DNA of 64,000 nucleotides from Aquila chrysaetos chrysaetos. Its lineage: Eukaryota > Chordata > Aves > Accipitriformes > Accipitridae. Below are positions 36,768 to 49,093 of this stretch, in pieces. A model generated the notes under the pieces. It ran no database searches. It saw nothing but the letters and a program-made list of their open reading frames with translations, and was not told where the DNA came from. The stretch is from assembly GCF_900496995.4 (NCBI RefSeq), contig NC_044006.1, forward strand, positions 32,363,120 through 32,427,119, read 5' to 3'. Position numbers and translations under genes: made by a program. How positions within the stretch are numbered: position 1 is the stretch's first letter; each line of letters starts with the position of its first letter.

Positions 36768-39700
36768 GTAAGTTGCCAGCTTGGGCTGGGCCGGTGAGGA
36801 CGGGGCCGGCCCGGTGGGGTGTGGTGGGTTCCCTTCCTTCCCTCCCTTCGCCTTCCCGTTTCTCCCGGAGCCGGCCTCGCCCGCCGAGCTCCTCCCGGCC
36901 GGCCCAATGGCGGCCTCGGCCCAGGAGGAGGCAGGCGGTGGCGGGGGGACGCTTCCCGGCCGCCGAAGGTCGGTGCGTCGGTGCCGCCCGGGGCTGGAGG
37001 AGAGGGATTTGGGGGGAGGGGAGGAGCGGGTGTTACGGCGGGCTCCCGGCGGGAGACTCCTGTGCCCCCCCCGCCACCGGCGCGGCGGAGCCCGGCGTGC
37101 CCCACGCCAGCCCCTCGCCCCCTCCGAGGCGCGGTCCGTGCGACGCGTCCCCGCGCCAGCAGCGCGTGTGACCGGCTCCCCGCCGCGCGACTGACATCTG
37201 ACCCCGCGCGTGTTTGTGTCCGCCCGGGTGCGTGCCCTCGCCGGCCGCCCCGGAGCAGCGTCCGCGCACCGCGGGGCGGTGGGGGGGGGGGAAGCGGCGG
37301 CGAGTTTGCCCCTCCGCCACCCTGCTGCCCCCGCCGGCTCCTCCGCGTATTCTCCGCCGCTCGGAAAGCAGATAAACAAGGGAGGCGAAAGCCCTGCGGT
37401 TAGAGAGTCGGTCCGGTCACGGGTGCGTGTTGGGGGAATGACGGTGCATCTTACCCCTCGGAACCAGGTGCACGGCCAACAGGTTTGCTCAGAATGCAAG
37501 CAGGCGTCTTTTCTGCCGGCAGGGCTGGAGCATGCCCCTGGCAGAGGCTGGGAGCTGTCGATACGTGTGTTGCTTCTGTCAGTACACTTACCGCGTTGAA
37601 TTTACTGCCTTTAGATTACTATAGAAATCGGCCGGATAAGTAGATAAGTCCTGGGTAGAGGTCTTTGTGCTTTTTGCTAGGTGGGTTTTGGCACCCAGAT
37701 GGTACTCCATTAGTTAAATTTATGGAAGATGACTTTTAAAGATGTTTGTGGTTGACATACCGTCTTGGTAATAGCTGAAGGACAGATATGTATGGTTGTT
37801 TTTGGTGGTGCGCTTTTTTTTTTTTTAATAAGTAGACCGAATAAAGTGTCAGAGCACATCCGCTAGGGAAAAAGGCTATATTGGCCTGAGGATGGTTGGC
37901 GACAAATGTGACCTATTTTCAAATTGGAGTTTTTTATTGGTAAGTGATGCGGGAACACCTGTGAAGGAGAAAGCTTTACATGGGATATTGAAATATAAAA
38001 CGCTTTGGGTTTTTGCTTATGCATAGATAGTTCCTTACTGATCATCTTGCTTTCAGGAGCTTGTTAAGAGTAGATATGCAAAGAAGTGTTTTCCTCAACG
38101 GTACCATTGCAGTTCCTGGAGCAGCTGAAGTGTATTGTATGATTTACAGCCATCTAGCATGAATGAATTGCATGCAAATCTGCTTACGCCTGCCCTCTGT
38201 AGTGCAGTCACTACTTAGTCATATAGGCTGCTTTTTGCAGTTGTTTATTACAGATATATTTAGATCTTTAGGCTCTGGGGAAGGACCAGTTTAATAAAAC
38301 TCAGCAACATGAAATCTATACAAAAGTGTTTACAAGCACATGCTTATTATGTTAGAACTAAGCAGTTCTTGCAAGGCATGCACCATTAGGAACTGGGTTA
38401 ATGAATGGTAGGGTTTTTTGATAGCTGTAAGTGTATCACAAAGTCAGAATTCAGCTAGCAGTTATTTTTGTACTATTGCTGACCCTTAGAAAGAAGGAAT
38501 CTGAAACAAACTTACAAGAACTAACACTCATTGCTACATAAGGCAATAAAATTTTACTTTGTGGAACATGTTGAAATGTTAATTTAAATTAGACTAATAA
38601 TTGCCCCTTCTAGTGGATGGAAAAAAAAAAATCCAGATTTGAGGTCTTAACAATAAAATCTGAGGAGAAAGTCCAGTCTTGTCTCACATTTTTCCTGAAT
38701 GTTCTAAATGACCAGAAAAGTGGTAGAATGATGGCATGATTCTTGAAGTGATTGGGAAGAGAAGCTAACCTGAATGCTGGAGTAGTGCCTGGTAGGCAAG
38801 GTATCATCCAAGACAGCACATTTATCTGGCTCTTTTAAGGGAATCTTTGTGATCCACACGTGAGGCTTCCAACAAAAACAAGGAAAAGGGAAGATGACAT
38901 CTTAAGTGGACTTAGTGGTAAACTGGTTTTTTTTTTTTTTCTTTTACACAACTGAGAAGTAAGAAAGTACAGATTGAGTTTTGGTTCCTGAAATTTCTGT
39001 ACAGGTTACTGATGTTCCTTGAATCATCTTGCTATGAGAACTAATATTCCCATGTGGTGTGGGTGGTTGCACCGTAGATACATAGTCTGATTTCTGATTA
39101 TTTTAAAAAAATAGCATGTTAAGAGTATACACGTTAAGATGCTACTGCAGATATTCCTGTACTTGTGGTAGTCATCTTCCTTGTGCGCTGTTCTGACCAA
39201 CTTGGTCTCTTCTAAGGCTCCAACTCCCTGCCTTCAATATCATATTTGAGTAATTCTTTTGCAGCCTACACCTTCAGTGTATCATTGCCCTTTTTATCCC
39301 ACTAGCAACTGTAATGCCAAAGTAGCGCCTTTGTCTTGCTTTGTTGCCTGCCTTGCTTTCAAGGGCACAGTATCCTGGTGCAGCTAGCTTTTTTTTCCTC
39401 AGAATGTGTGTGTGTCATGAAAAAATGCACTTCTTTGGATTTTGTCTGCTTTCAAAGTTCCACTGAAATGCTGTAGCTGTAAAACTTCTCAATGAACTTC
39501 TGTCCATTCCTACTTAATAGTGTTTTCTGATTATGTCTTAAAATAAGAAACCAATGAAATATGGTTCACATCAGGGACACTGCCTTATGCATATAGGGCT
39601 GAATTGCAGTTTATGACGAATATACCGATATTAAATTGCATAAGCTCTTAACTTTACTAACCTATGAGGTTCTGTGCATCTTCATTGTCACACTACTCTC

Positions 39701-42700
39701 AAGCACTTAACTGGAATGCTACAGCTTCTGTAATAATGTAAAGTAGCTGTTGTTTTAATACACATAACAGTATTATGTAAGAGCTTAAGAGGATTTGAAA
39801 AACTGTGTATTCACTTACAATTCTAGGATAACTTACCCTGGCAGAGTTCTAGTACACGTCAGTTAAGTCACCAATGTTAACTTAATGAACAAAAAGTGCT
39901 ATGTAGTTTTTACACTTGTGAAATACATAAGAGCGTGTTTGCTTTCTGAAAAGCTGAATCTCCTGGTTGTACGGTGATCTTCTACAGCAGTGTTGAGATG
40001 TGAATGTTGCACTGAATTTGACAGACTCGTTTTTACTTCTGTTCTTCACATATCATTCTGTGTGGGTTTTTTCCAGTAGTCTCCTATCTAGTTACTGACT
40101 GGACTTAAACCAACTTGGGAGATAAGATGATAATCTAGACTTTTATAATTTTATTTCACATTGAGGCATGGTGAATTTCAGGTGTCTGCCAGTTTCTAAC
40201 TAATTTAGGATGCTATAAATGAGGATAAAATATTGAAACTGAGTAACTGGAGGTTGTGGTCAATCTATTTCTTAAACCTTAAGTAGTTTGTATCCTAGAT
40301 GGAAAATGTCAGTATCTCAGAGGCAACTTAAGTCAATTCAGTACTTAAGTTTTATTGCTAAACAAATGAAGCTATCTGACATTTGAGCTCAGAGATTGTT
40401 CTTAAGAAATTTAATAGCAATCATTATTGCTTGTCATAGGTACTAACAGTACATACACATATTTGCATCTGAATATTCCCATTTGAGCTAGTGGTTGATG
40501 CTTTCACCTCCCTTGATACAGAATAAAAATCATGTTTGTGATTTTGAATTTGTACAACAAAGATGATTTTAGATCTTACAACAGTGGCAACTTATTAAAA
40601 TGTTAAGCCACACTGAAGTATTCATTGATTAACGGTGGAATGTTTAGAGCTCCTGTTAGTGGTCTTTGCAACACTGTCTGGCGTGAGAAAATTATGTGGT
40701 AATGTTAAAAAATAGACATTTGAAAAAGGTGAAACAATTCTGAGAATTCATGAACATGGAGTAGATGAGGCAATTCCTCTAAAAGAGTCCAGATTGGTGG
40801 AATAGAAATCAGAGTTGTCTGTTTTCTGCAAAGTTCCTGTAGTAGGTTTTCTGGAAATAAAGATGTAGTGTCTTGTCTAAAAGATAGTGATGCCATCATG
40901 AATCACAATAATATGACTTCTGTCTGATATGCAAAGTATTTCTTCATCAGTTTAATGTTCCCAGTTATTCTGGGGGCCTGGGGAAGAATAAAAAAAAGGA
41001 AATTGTGGTGAGATTTGGAATATTAAAGCCTTTGAGAAGCTACTAGGATACTGCTTATCAAGCTTGGAAAGCTATAATTTTGGGCTAGGGAGTTCAACTA
41101 CCATGAGCTGTGTCTGTTGCTTATAAGATGGTCAACTGAAAAGCTTGTTGGTTTCTGTGGTCTTCAGGTTGGTTAGGTTTATGAATGTCTGTAATGAAGA
41201 TACGCATGTTAATTTCCTGTAGCTGAGGAGAAATTTTTCTTTCAGTGGGAACTGCAAAACACGATCATTTCAGTTGAAACTAATTTTTTTGTATATCATG
41301 ACATCACAGGGCCTTAAAATTTTAGAACGGATTTACAGACACAAAAAGAAAGTACTAGCAGATATTGCAAAATTTGGAGTAAGTCCTTTTAAAAAGATGT
41401 TATCACATACTAGTTTTCAGAAGACAATTTAGGGGACACGGCCATTTGGGAAGATCTGATATTCTCTTTCTCTCCAATAATACTTTAAGAGCAGCTTTAC
41501 ATCTTAAGTGAACGGGGTGGTGGTGTCTGTTTGTATTACTGCTTTTTATTTGTGTAGCTACATACTGGACTTTGAGAGTAGGCACAAGAGGAAAACAGGG
41601 ACCACATGAAATTAATTGCTTTTGGAGCTATGGTTGGTGTGAGGACTTTAAATGGTGCAAAGCTATTGCTGAGTTCTCAAATCCATAGGGCAGATTGCAT
41701 TTGTCTTGTGTAATACCTCCTCTTAGAAATGGAAAGTGCCTTGTGAGCTACAGTGATTACCAGTGTGGTTATGAAAGTATCTTGGGCTTTTAACACATTT
41801 CACAACTAGAGGCAGTTGGAACCAATGCTAGTGACTACTAATGATGAGTTTGACAATGGATCATAGTTTGATCACTCAGAGCACATCTGTCCTCTTAATA
41901 GCTTTGGCGTCTAGTCTGTAATCATAATCTTGCTATTACTACTACTATCTTGCTATTGCTTTGCAATATATACCTACTTAGGTGTTGTCTGTATTTTTTT
42001 TCCTCTTTCACCTACTTGTTGTGAAAGAAAAAGGAAATATACATTCTTGACTTTTAAAGGCACCCCCGCCTTGAAGGACCAATTCAGATCCAGTGGCTTT
42101 TTTCACTTGTCTGTATTGAAGGTGATTCTTACAAAGATGTCAACTATAGTGGGGTTTCTACAACACGGTTCTCAAATTTTATTTTGCTCTTTACTAGTGT
42201 TCTTGCAAGCCACTCACCACAGCTTTACAAACGGATGTGGAAGAGGAAAACTTAAACATTCCATGCTTGATGTGACTGTACCGTGACTTCAAGAAAATAG
42301 GATGGCAGACAGAAATCTGTAGGTCTAAAAGTTTGGGAATTTCTTGTCTAAGAAATACTCGTATTCTTTAATTGACGATATCCTGAATCGTACATCATAT
42401 TTTTTAAGTTTGATTTTTCTCATACATCGGAGCTGCCTCAAAGTCTTGCTCTTAGATCTCAGGTCATGCAGGCTCTTGTAATTTTCTGTTACAAAATAAT
42501 GTTAGTAACTTTTTTCTTAAATCTATAATGCAACCTCTCCCTCCCCCAACCTTTTGTTATAGGTTCAGGAGCAGTGTTTTATTAAGTTTATTGGCCTGCT
42601 AAATATTTCTGCTGCTGGCTGTTCACTGAATAATGGACCTTAGAGTTGAAGCATTCTTGCTGGCATTTTGTTTTTATTTCTGGATTCTAAGAAGAGTTAA

Positions 42701-45700
42701 GGCTAGGGACCAGTAGGCCTGATGCCTGCAATACATTCTAAAATGATGAAAACACTAGCATTTCACTACAGACTTCCCAAATGTTTAATGGCAAAACTTC
42801 ATCAGCAATTGGCAGCTCGTATCTTTTCAGAGCAAAATTCAGGGAATAATACTAAATTGTGCAGGTTAATTCTTCTTTTTATGTTTGGAACATAGAACTA
42901 CTTGATAACTCTTATCTTCATTGTTTTAGGTGTGGCCATGTGGAATGGTAGATTTGCTGATACTTCTTGACATTTTAGCGATGCACTGCGAGGTGGATGC
43001 TGACGCTGTGGGAGATGACAATGAGGTCTAATATGAAAATAAAAGCACATGTACACCTTGAAAAATCTACTGTAGTGTTTTACTGTGGAACTTGTCAGGA
43101 GCAGGAGAGTTTATGGGATTAGTCATCAGTGAAGGGGAAGATACGCATGTATGCTGTGGTGCAGTCACGCAAAGTGGAAAATAAAGCATTAGATAGCGTT
43201 GTGTATATAAGGACTGAGTTGTAACACCGCTGCCCCCACCCTCCACGAATGCCGCATCTGCAAGGTGTTTGACTGTAGGGCAGGTATAGAATGCTGCCCT
43301 TTCTGTCCTTTCTTCGAGTACCTTTGGTAGTCGTGAAGGCTTAGGTCACAGGAAGGTGGGGGAGGAAGGGCTTTGCTGGACTCTGACACCTCTGTGTGGA
43401 AACAAAAGGAGAATACAGGCGTAACATCATCACATAGAAGTAGTGGCTCGTATAGTAACAAAGATAGACTATATTTAAAGGCTTATGGATTAGGCTGTGA
43501 AGCTATTTTACAGTAGGATAGCAGACAAAAAAATGATAGGAAATACTGGGAAAAAATATGAAAAATTATACTTGCACAGTTTTGTAACTGAGTTGATGTT
43601 TCCTTCAGTTTGCTCTCAGATTCTAATGATTGGTACAAATCACTTTCACAGTAAAAAATTATGTAGTAAATAAATAATTGGTATAGATGCTGTTATTCAT
43701 CTGAGACAAAAGAGATCAAAAGGGGAAACAGGGTGAAACTTATTTAATCTATCTTGTGGGTGTGTATAATATGTACATCCACTGAACTAGTGGTCCTAAA
43801 CTCCTGCTACAGAAAATGAAAATGTGGGCTTTTAAGAGATGATTCATGTGATGTGTTTAGCTATCTGCTTTAGGGTGCAATTTGTTTTATCATAGGCTCT
43901 TATCTGTGTTGACTGAACCTCCCATTTATTGTGAAGGGAGACAGGAATGGTTAGCTGTCTGTGGACGAGGGAGTCCCAGTGAAGATTACTTCAACTTTTA
44001 TGTCTGTTAGCCTGATAATGCAGGGAAGTTTTTGCATTGATAGCATTATAACATTTTGTTGAAATGGGACCTTGACTCTTCATCTTCTAAAGTAAGAAGC
44101 TAATAAACACATTAGGGTAAGATGAACTGGGCTGGTCTTGCATGTAATGTATAATATAATGAAACTTTTTGGACAGGATGAATTGCTTAAAGAAAAACTA
44201 GTGTCTCTGAAGCATGGTGTTTTTCTAAACACATCTATTAGAGATCTATTAATCCATCTTTTAGAGGTAGTTGAATCACAGTACTGTTGTTAAGCTCCTT
44301 AATAGGATGCATGTGATATTACAAAACGGCTTCTGCAGATCTCCATTACAGAGGCTGTTTGCAGTATTTTGTGGGATAGGATACATGAGCTTCTATGGAA
44401 GGAAGGATCTGTTCTGAATCTATTTACTGGTAAATGTCTGCATTACATAAAATGAGTATCGGGGGTGTAGCTGAATTCTGGTATAGTTAGGGAAAACTGC
44501 ATTTTGAAAACCATAATTAGCCACATGGATTAAATGCTGCTAATGGTTAGTAAGCTCGCCAACTAGAAAACCTGAACTCTCTAATGCTGAAAAATGAACT
44601 TATAATAAAGGACTTGAGATAATGTGAATTAAAAGAAAGACAGGTAAGTATTTTCTGTGATATAACTGTCTCTTAAATGTTTTTCCTCAGGCTGTAGTTT
44701 GGCTTGCTGGCAAAATATGGCTGGCTGAAATTTTGATTGTTGGGTGCTGCAGTTCGCAGCTCCTTCATTTGGTAAAAATGTTCAAGAGGTCCCATTGTAA
44801 ACTGGGTCACTGAAATGTCTGTCATTAAAACTAACCCTGTTTTGGATCATGATGGTAGTAGATGTGTTAAATCTGGAAGTTTTGGGTGATTCCATTTATA
44901 GTTAGCCCCAAAAGTGTTACTGATGTAACTAAGGAGACAACTGCAAAGAAAGGGTCACAAAGAGGCTTCAGCTTGAGAGCTGGTACCTTGTGAAACTGCA
45001 TTCTTAGTTGATCCCTAAGTGCTTTCAAAATTCTGCTTTCTTACTCTAGAGAAAAACTGAGAAAAAGAAACTATTTCTCTGAAAAGTATTGGTATAGCAA
45101 CTGTGATCCTTCAGCATATTTAAATTGTAATGAAGGTTTGTATCTATATGCACTATGACAGTTTTGCATCCATTTCCTACTACTAAGCAATTCTTTATTT
45201 TGGTATGTTCACTTCAAACTGTGTGTGTGTGTCTAAGATCCTTGTGTTTAGCTGTGGGAGCTTCATCTCTGAAGATTTATTTTAAACCCACAGAATTAAA
45301 AGTTAGTTGGTCTGTTATTGTGGAGACTTAATGTTAAACTGTTAATGAATCTGCATTAATTTTATTTCAGCTAATGGGGCTGCAACATTAGTAAGCGTAG
45401 TTCATCTTCCATTTCTGTAAGCTTTTATCCTATTGATTACTGTCTGATGTATTTCTCCACGGCTTAGGCATAACTGATTTTTGCTGGAATTTTGTTGACA
45501 GGTTGATGTTTATGTGTATTCTGTCATTTAGAGATAAATCACTTGTTGAGTTTGTACGAAGATGGTTGAGAATGTGCCAAGTGAACAAAATAATTAGTAT
45601 AAATCTTTCCTTACTGCTGAGTATTGTAGTTACTTAAATTCAGACAAGTTACATTCTGTTAAATCTGGCTGGGTTCGCTTTCTCCCTTTTGCCCTGCCAG

Positions 45701-47536
45701 GGATGGAACCTTCTTGAATTTAAGAAAAGCTAAGTCAAAATGGAGTGAGGCTTTTTTACCTCCATCTTCCTTACCTCTTCCAGTAATGAAACTTTGGTTT
45801 TGCCACGCACTAAGAAAGCTCCGTCTTATCTCCAGGTGTTCTTTTTGAATCCAAGACTTAACAGAAAATATCTCTTAAAGCCACGTCTCCCTTTAGAGAG
45901 TAAAGGTGTTTCATGATCTGGGCCAGATTTGTAGGATGTGATGAATTCGTGTGAATAGAGATGTAAATCCTGAGTTTTGACTTAACATTCAAGAAAGAAA
46001 TGGTCTGTAAAAACTTGAGCACTGGAGTTTGTGTTGTTGGTAACTTCAATTGCATAGGGAACGGCTGTCTGGTTTTTGACACAACTTTTATGTTTTTAAA
46101 GTTTAAGGGTTCTAAAACTGTGTAGTTTAGCATAAGGTATTGACTATAGGATGCATTATGGGTGAAAAAGATTTGTAAGGAGGGGTGATGTCCTAGTGGC
46201 AGTTAAAGTTGTCTTTGTAAGTTCTTGTGCTTTTTTTGCTTATTTTATTTCTTTAATCTAGAAGTGGTGAAGAGTCTGATTAGGGTGCTGTGGAGACAGC
46301 AGTTCTATAAAACATGTTTGCGTGGGGTGGGGTTTTTTTTGTTTCAAATGTTTGCAGTCCTTTTAGGATTGAGACTCTGGAGTCGCACAACCATATGGGG
46401 CACAGCTGATTAGTATCTTCCTTCTTGCTTCATAGAGGTTAAGGTTAGGTGTTTTATGTGTGTACATTTTCATTAGCCTGCATTTTTGGGGTTAGGTCAG
46501 TATGATGGAACATTATACAACTATAATAAAGTGTTACATGAAAACATTATGTCAGTGCTCAGTATTAGTAACCCCCCCTAAATTGGCCTAAGTAAGTAGT
46601 ATAGAACAAACCAGAAAATGTGTAGACAAAGGTGAGAAGAATGCTAGAGCCTGTTGGAATAACACCTGTAAAAGGAGTGACAGAGTAGGACTTGAACGAG
46701 ATTGAACTGAAGCTAGGAAGGGAGGAAGCTACAACTGTGAGTTGCTTGAGGCAAGGTAAATAAAGTATGATAGTTCTTGTTTTGGAACAGACGGTGAATG
46801 AGAAGATGCACAAATTATCAGGAGATTAAAAACAAACAAGAGGAAGTGGTTCTTCTCACAGCACATAGTTAAGCTATTAAACTCCTTGTTGCAGGATGTT
46901 CTTGATACTAAAAATTCACACGCTTTAATAAAGCACCTGCCCAGTTTCACAGGGAGGGGTGGAATCCATCAGGCATTATTAAACACAAAGCCACTGCCCT
47001 CTGATGTAAAGAAGTTTTTGAAACTCTTTAAGATAAGGAGAGTTTTGTTATTTATTCTTACATTTCCTGTTGTACTATGTTCTTCCCTATGCATTCTCTA
47101 ATGGTTACTTATGAGGTAGGAAAGTGTTTGACATGGGCATTTGGTTTAATGTAGCATGCTCTAACCTAGTTTTGTACTTTCTGGAATAAGGATGGGATGG
47201 TATTACATGGTTTATTGGGAGTGGTAGGGGAAACTTTGTAAGATGAGCAGTACAGGATGTGTTGGGAAGCAGATATGCCAACCCCAGTTTTGATACTGTG
47301 GCATCTTCTAGTGAAGTGGAATGGTTTTTGGAAGAGCATCTGAAGTATAGTGCTTGGTAGCAGAATGAAAGGGTATAGTAACACAAAACCCAATGAAATT
47401 TTTTAAAGCTTGATTATTATCTTGAAAGAAAAACAAAAACCCAAACCCCAATGTTTATATGATTGTTACACTTACCCTGTTCCTTGTCTATGTTATGAGA
47501 TTTCAGAAGCTGATTGATTTCATTCAAATTTTACAG
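36768..47536 (+). other. SNRK: Predicted SNRK intron 1
   Basis: The intron is about 10.8 kb, bounded by GTAAGT and by TTTTACAG at 47,529-47,536. The first 700 bp belong to the CpG island and are G-rich; the rest is AT-rich with scattered T runs (for example near 37,808 and 38,927). I see no recognisable transposon. An exon-like island at 42,930-43,043 has an acceptor-like start, a 33-codon open frame and an AATAAA and is reported as a finding. No other gene is visible on either strand. Confidence 0.55.
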
Positions 47537-47635
47537 GGGTGGAGGTCTCAAACTGAATTCCCACGGACTTTGTGGAAGTAGACAGCTGGATAGAGAAGAG
47601 GTTATACCATGGCTCCAGCTGAGAGAAGCAGTAAG
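47537..47635 (+). other. SNRK: Predicted SNRK non-coding exon 2
   Basis: This 99-bp segment is bounded by a polypyrimidine-tract acceptor (ATTCAAATTTTACAG) and a consensus donor, AAG/GTGAGC. A second donor, GCA/GTAAGG, lies 5 bases earlier, so two end positions (47,630 or 47,635) are possible. The segment is richer in GC than its intron flanks. It holds ATACCATGG at 47,604-47,612, an ATG (47,609) in near-ideal Kozak context, but the frame is short and does not join the SNRK frame. I infer leader sequence from position, splice signals and the usual SNRK layout, not from homology. Confidence 0.55.
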
Positions 47636-48988
47636 GTGAGCTTGTTAAACATCAGAGAATCCTCACAGGACCCCCAACCTTGTAATTGAATCCATATGAA
47701 ACCAGGTTCATTAGTTTCACTGTCTGTGAAATAACTTGTTTAGCAGGGAGTGTTTTTAATCTAATGCTTACATGTTGACTTGAGAATAGCTAATGTAAGA
47801 AGCTGTTTGTTTGCCAGCTTCCTTTTCAAAGATTTTCTTTTTGAAGTTCAGTTTTGAAACTGTGAAAATATATTCTAAAGAGCTAGGTTTTCTGTTTTGT
47901 ATTGAGTTGGCAACAAGCCACCTAATTTTCCTATTTCTAGCTACTTTGCACTCAAAGTGGGAGAAATGGTTAGCTTTTTGATAGCTACAGATTTTTATTT
48001 AAATATCAGTTGAAGTTAAAGATGCAGGAAAAGTTTTTGGGAGGTTTTGTGTGTGAAAAAAATGGCAATGGGACATAAGACCTTCAAAACCAGGTTTGAA
48101 TATAAATGTTTTATAAATTGAATCTTGTTTGCTTAAATGTCAAATTAACTGGTAAGCACGAGTTCAGCATAAATAAGCTGAACTCTTGAGTTCTCTCCCC
48201 TTCCTTCCTACTCTTCTTCCTCTTCTCCTGACTCATTCCCAGGACTGCTGAACATATGCAGCCTACATGCAAACTTTTTATCACCAGTTTTTATAACTCT
48301 AGTCAAAATATTTAACAAGACATTTTTATTTAGCACTAAGAGTACATCCAACCCAAATGTTTCATTTCAGCCTGTAGAGCTGTTCATTTGTTGTAATTAC
48401 AGTAGTGATTGATAATGCTCAAACTAATTAGTGTTACAAAATTAAGTCTTGTATGTCAGTCTGAGCTTTGCTAAACAGGAAGCTGTTAAAAGGGAGAAGG
48501 TAAAAGTCCAAAGTCATGCCATCAGAACTTTGTGTTAGAGCTGTTTCATCCTGCAACATGAAGGAATATGCCAAAAATAAGATAAATCAAGCACGTTCCT
48601 CTTGTCAATATTCTGTGCTGCCCAGTGCATTTCTAATATAGCTGGAAAAGTCACAGATTTCAGCTTTGCCAATTTTAACAGTCCTTGTAACACTAACTTC
48701 TTCAAGTGTTGCTTGCAAGGTTTCTGACTCAAGAACATGAATGCCACTGATTTTCAGAGAAATTTTCATTATTGCACTGTTGAAATTCACTTTCTTCAAG
48801 CATACTGATAATGTGACTTCAGAAATCTGTTGGTTACTAAAGCATGGCTTATCAAACCCTTTGTAAAAACCGCTGAAGAATTTAATAAATAATCTGTAAT
48901 AATGTGCCAATGTAACTTTGGGAGAATTATAGGATATTAATTTTGCTTATTTTTATACAAATATATAAACTTGTATCTTTATTTTTAG
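47636..48988 (+). other. SNRK: Predicted SNRK intron 2
   Basis: The intron is 1.35 kb, opening with GTGAGC and closing with ATTTTTAG at 48,981-48,988 after a T-rich tract. It is AT-rich. A 101-codon open frame on the minus strand (48,910-48,605) is noted as a finding but has no recognised homology. Confidence 0.55.
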
Positions 48989-49093
48989 GTATACTTGGCA
49001 GTGACAATGGACTATTTATTTGCATCAGATACTCTTATATGAAAAGATCACATTTCCAAAGAGCTTAAATATTATTTCATCTTCTGAAACAGA
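48989..49093 (+). other. SNRK: SNRK exon 3, 5' untranslated part
   Basis: This is the 105-bp leader portion between the predicted acceptor (TTTTTAG at 48,988) and the start codon. An in-frame TGA at 49,085-49,087, six bases before the ATG, excludes an N-terminal extension through this exon. Reading frames entering from exon 2 end here at 49,042 or 49,068, depending on the exon 2 donor used. Confidence 0.7.

Larger units (their letters stand above)
35930..37440 (+). promoter_or_regulatory. SNRK: CpG island promoter of SNRK
   Basis: This 1.5-kb block is very GC- and CpG-rich, unlike everything else in the window. It contains GC boxes (CCCCGCCCC near 36,435), an inverted CCAAT box, an NRF1-like site, no evident TATA box, and a YY1-like AATGGCGGC at 36,906-36,914. 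The plus strand is C-rich up to about 36,500 and G-rich after about 36,690, the skew flip expected around a start site for rightward transcription. The first SNRK coding exon lies 12 kb downstream on the same strand. I infer that this is the SNRK promoter. The island could also fire a divergent antisense transcript, which cannot be judged here. Confidence 0.85.

Noticed and set aside
36254..37499. Very long ORFs on both strands of the CpG island (up to 296 codons)
   Set aside because: They are runs of Pro, Arg, Gly and Ala in all frames, caused by lack of AT-rich stop codons in CpG-island DNA. No homology is recognisable.
45221..45232. Short TG dinucleotide run
   Set aside because: About six units, a length expected by chance and of no evident significance.
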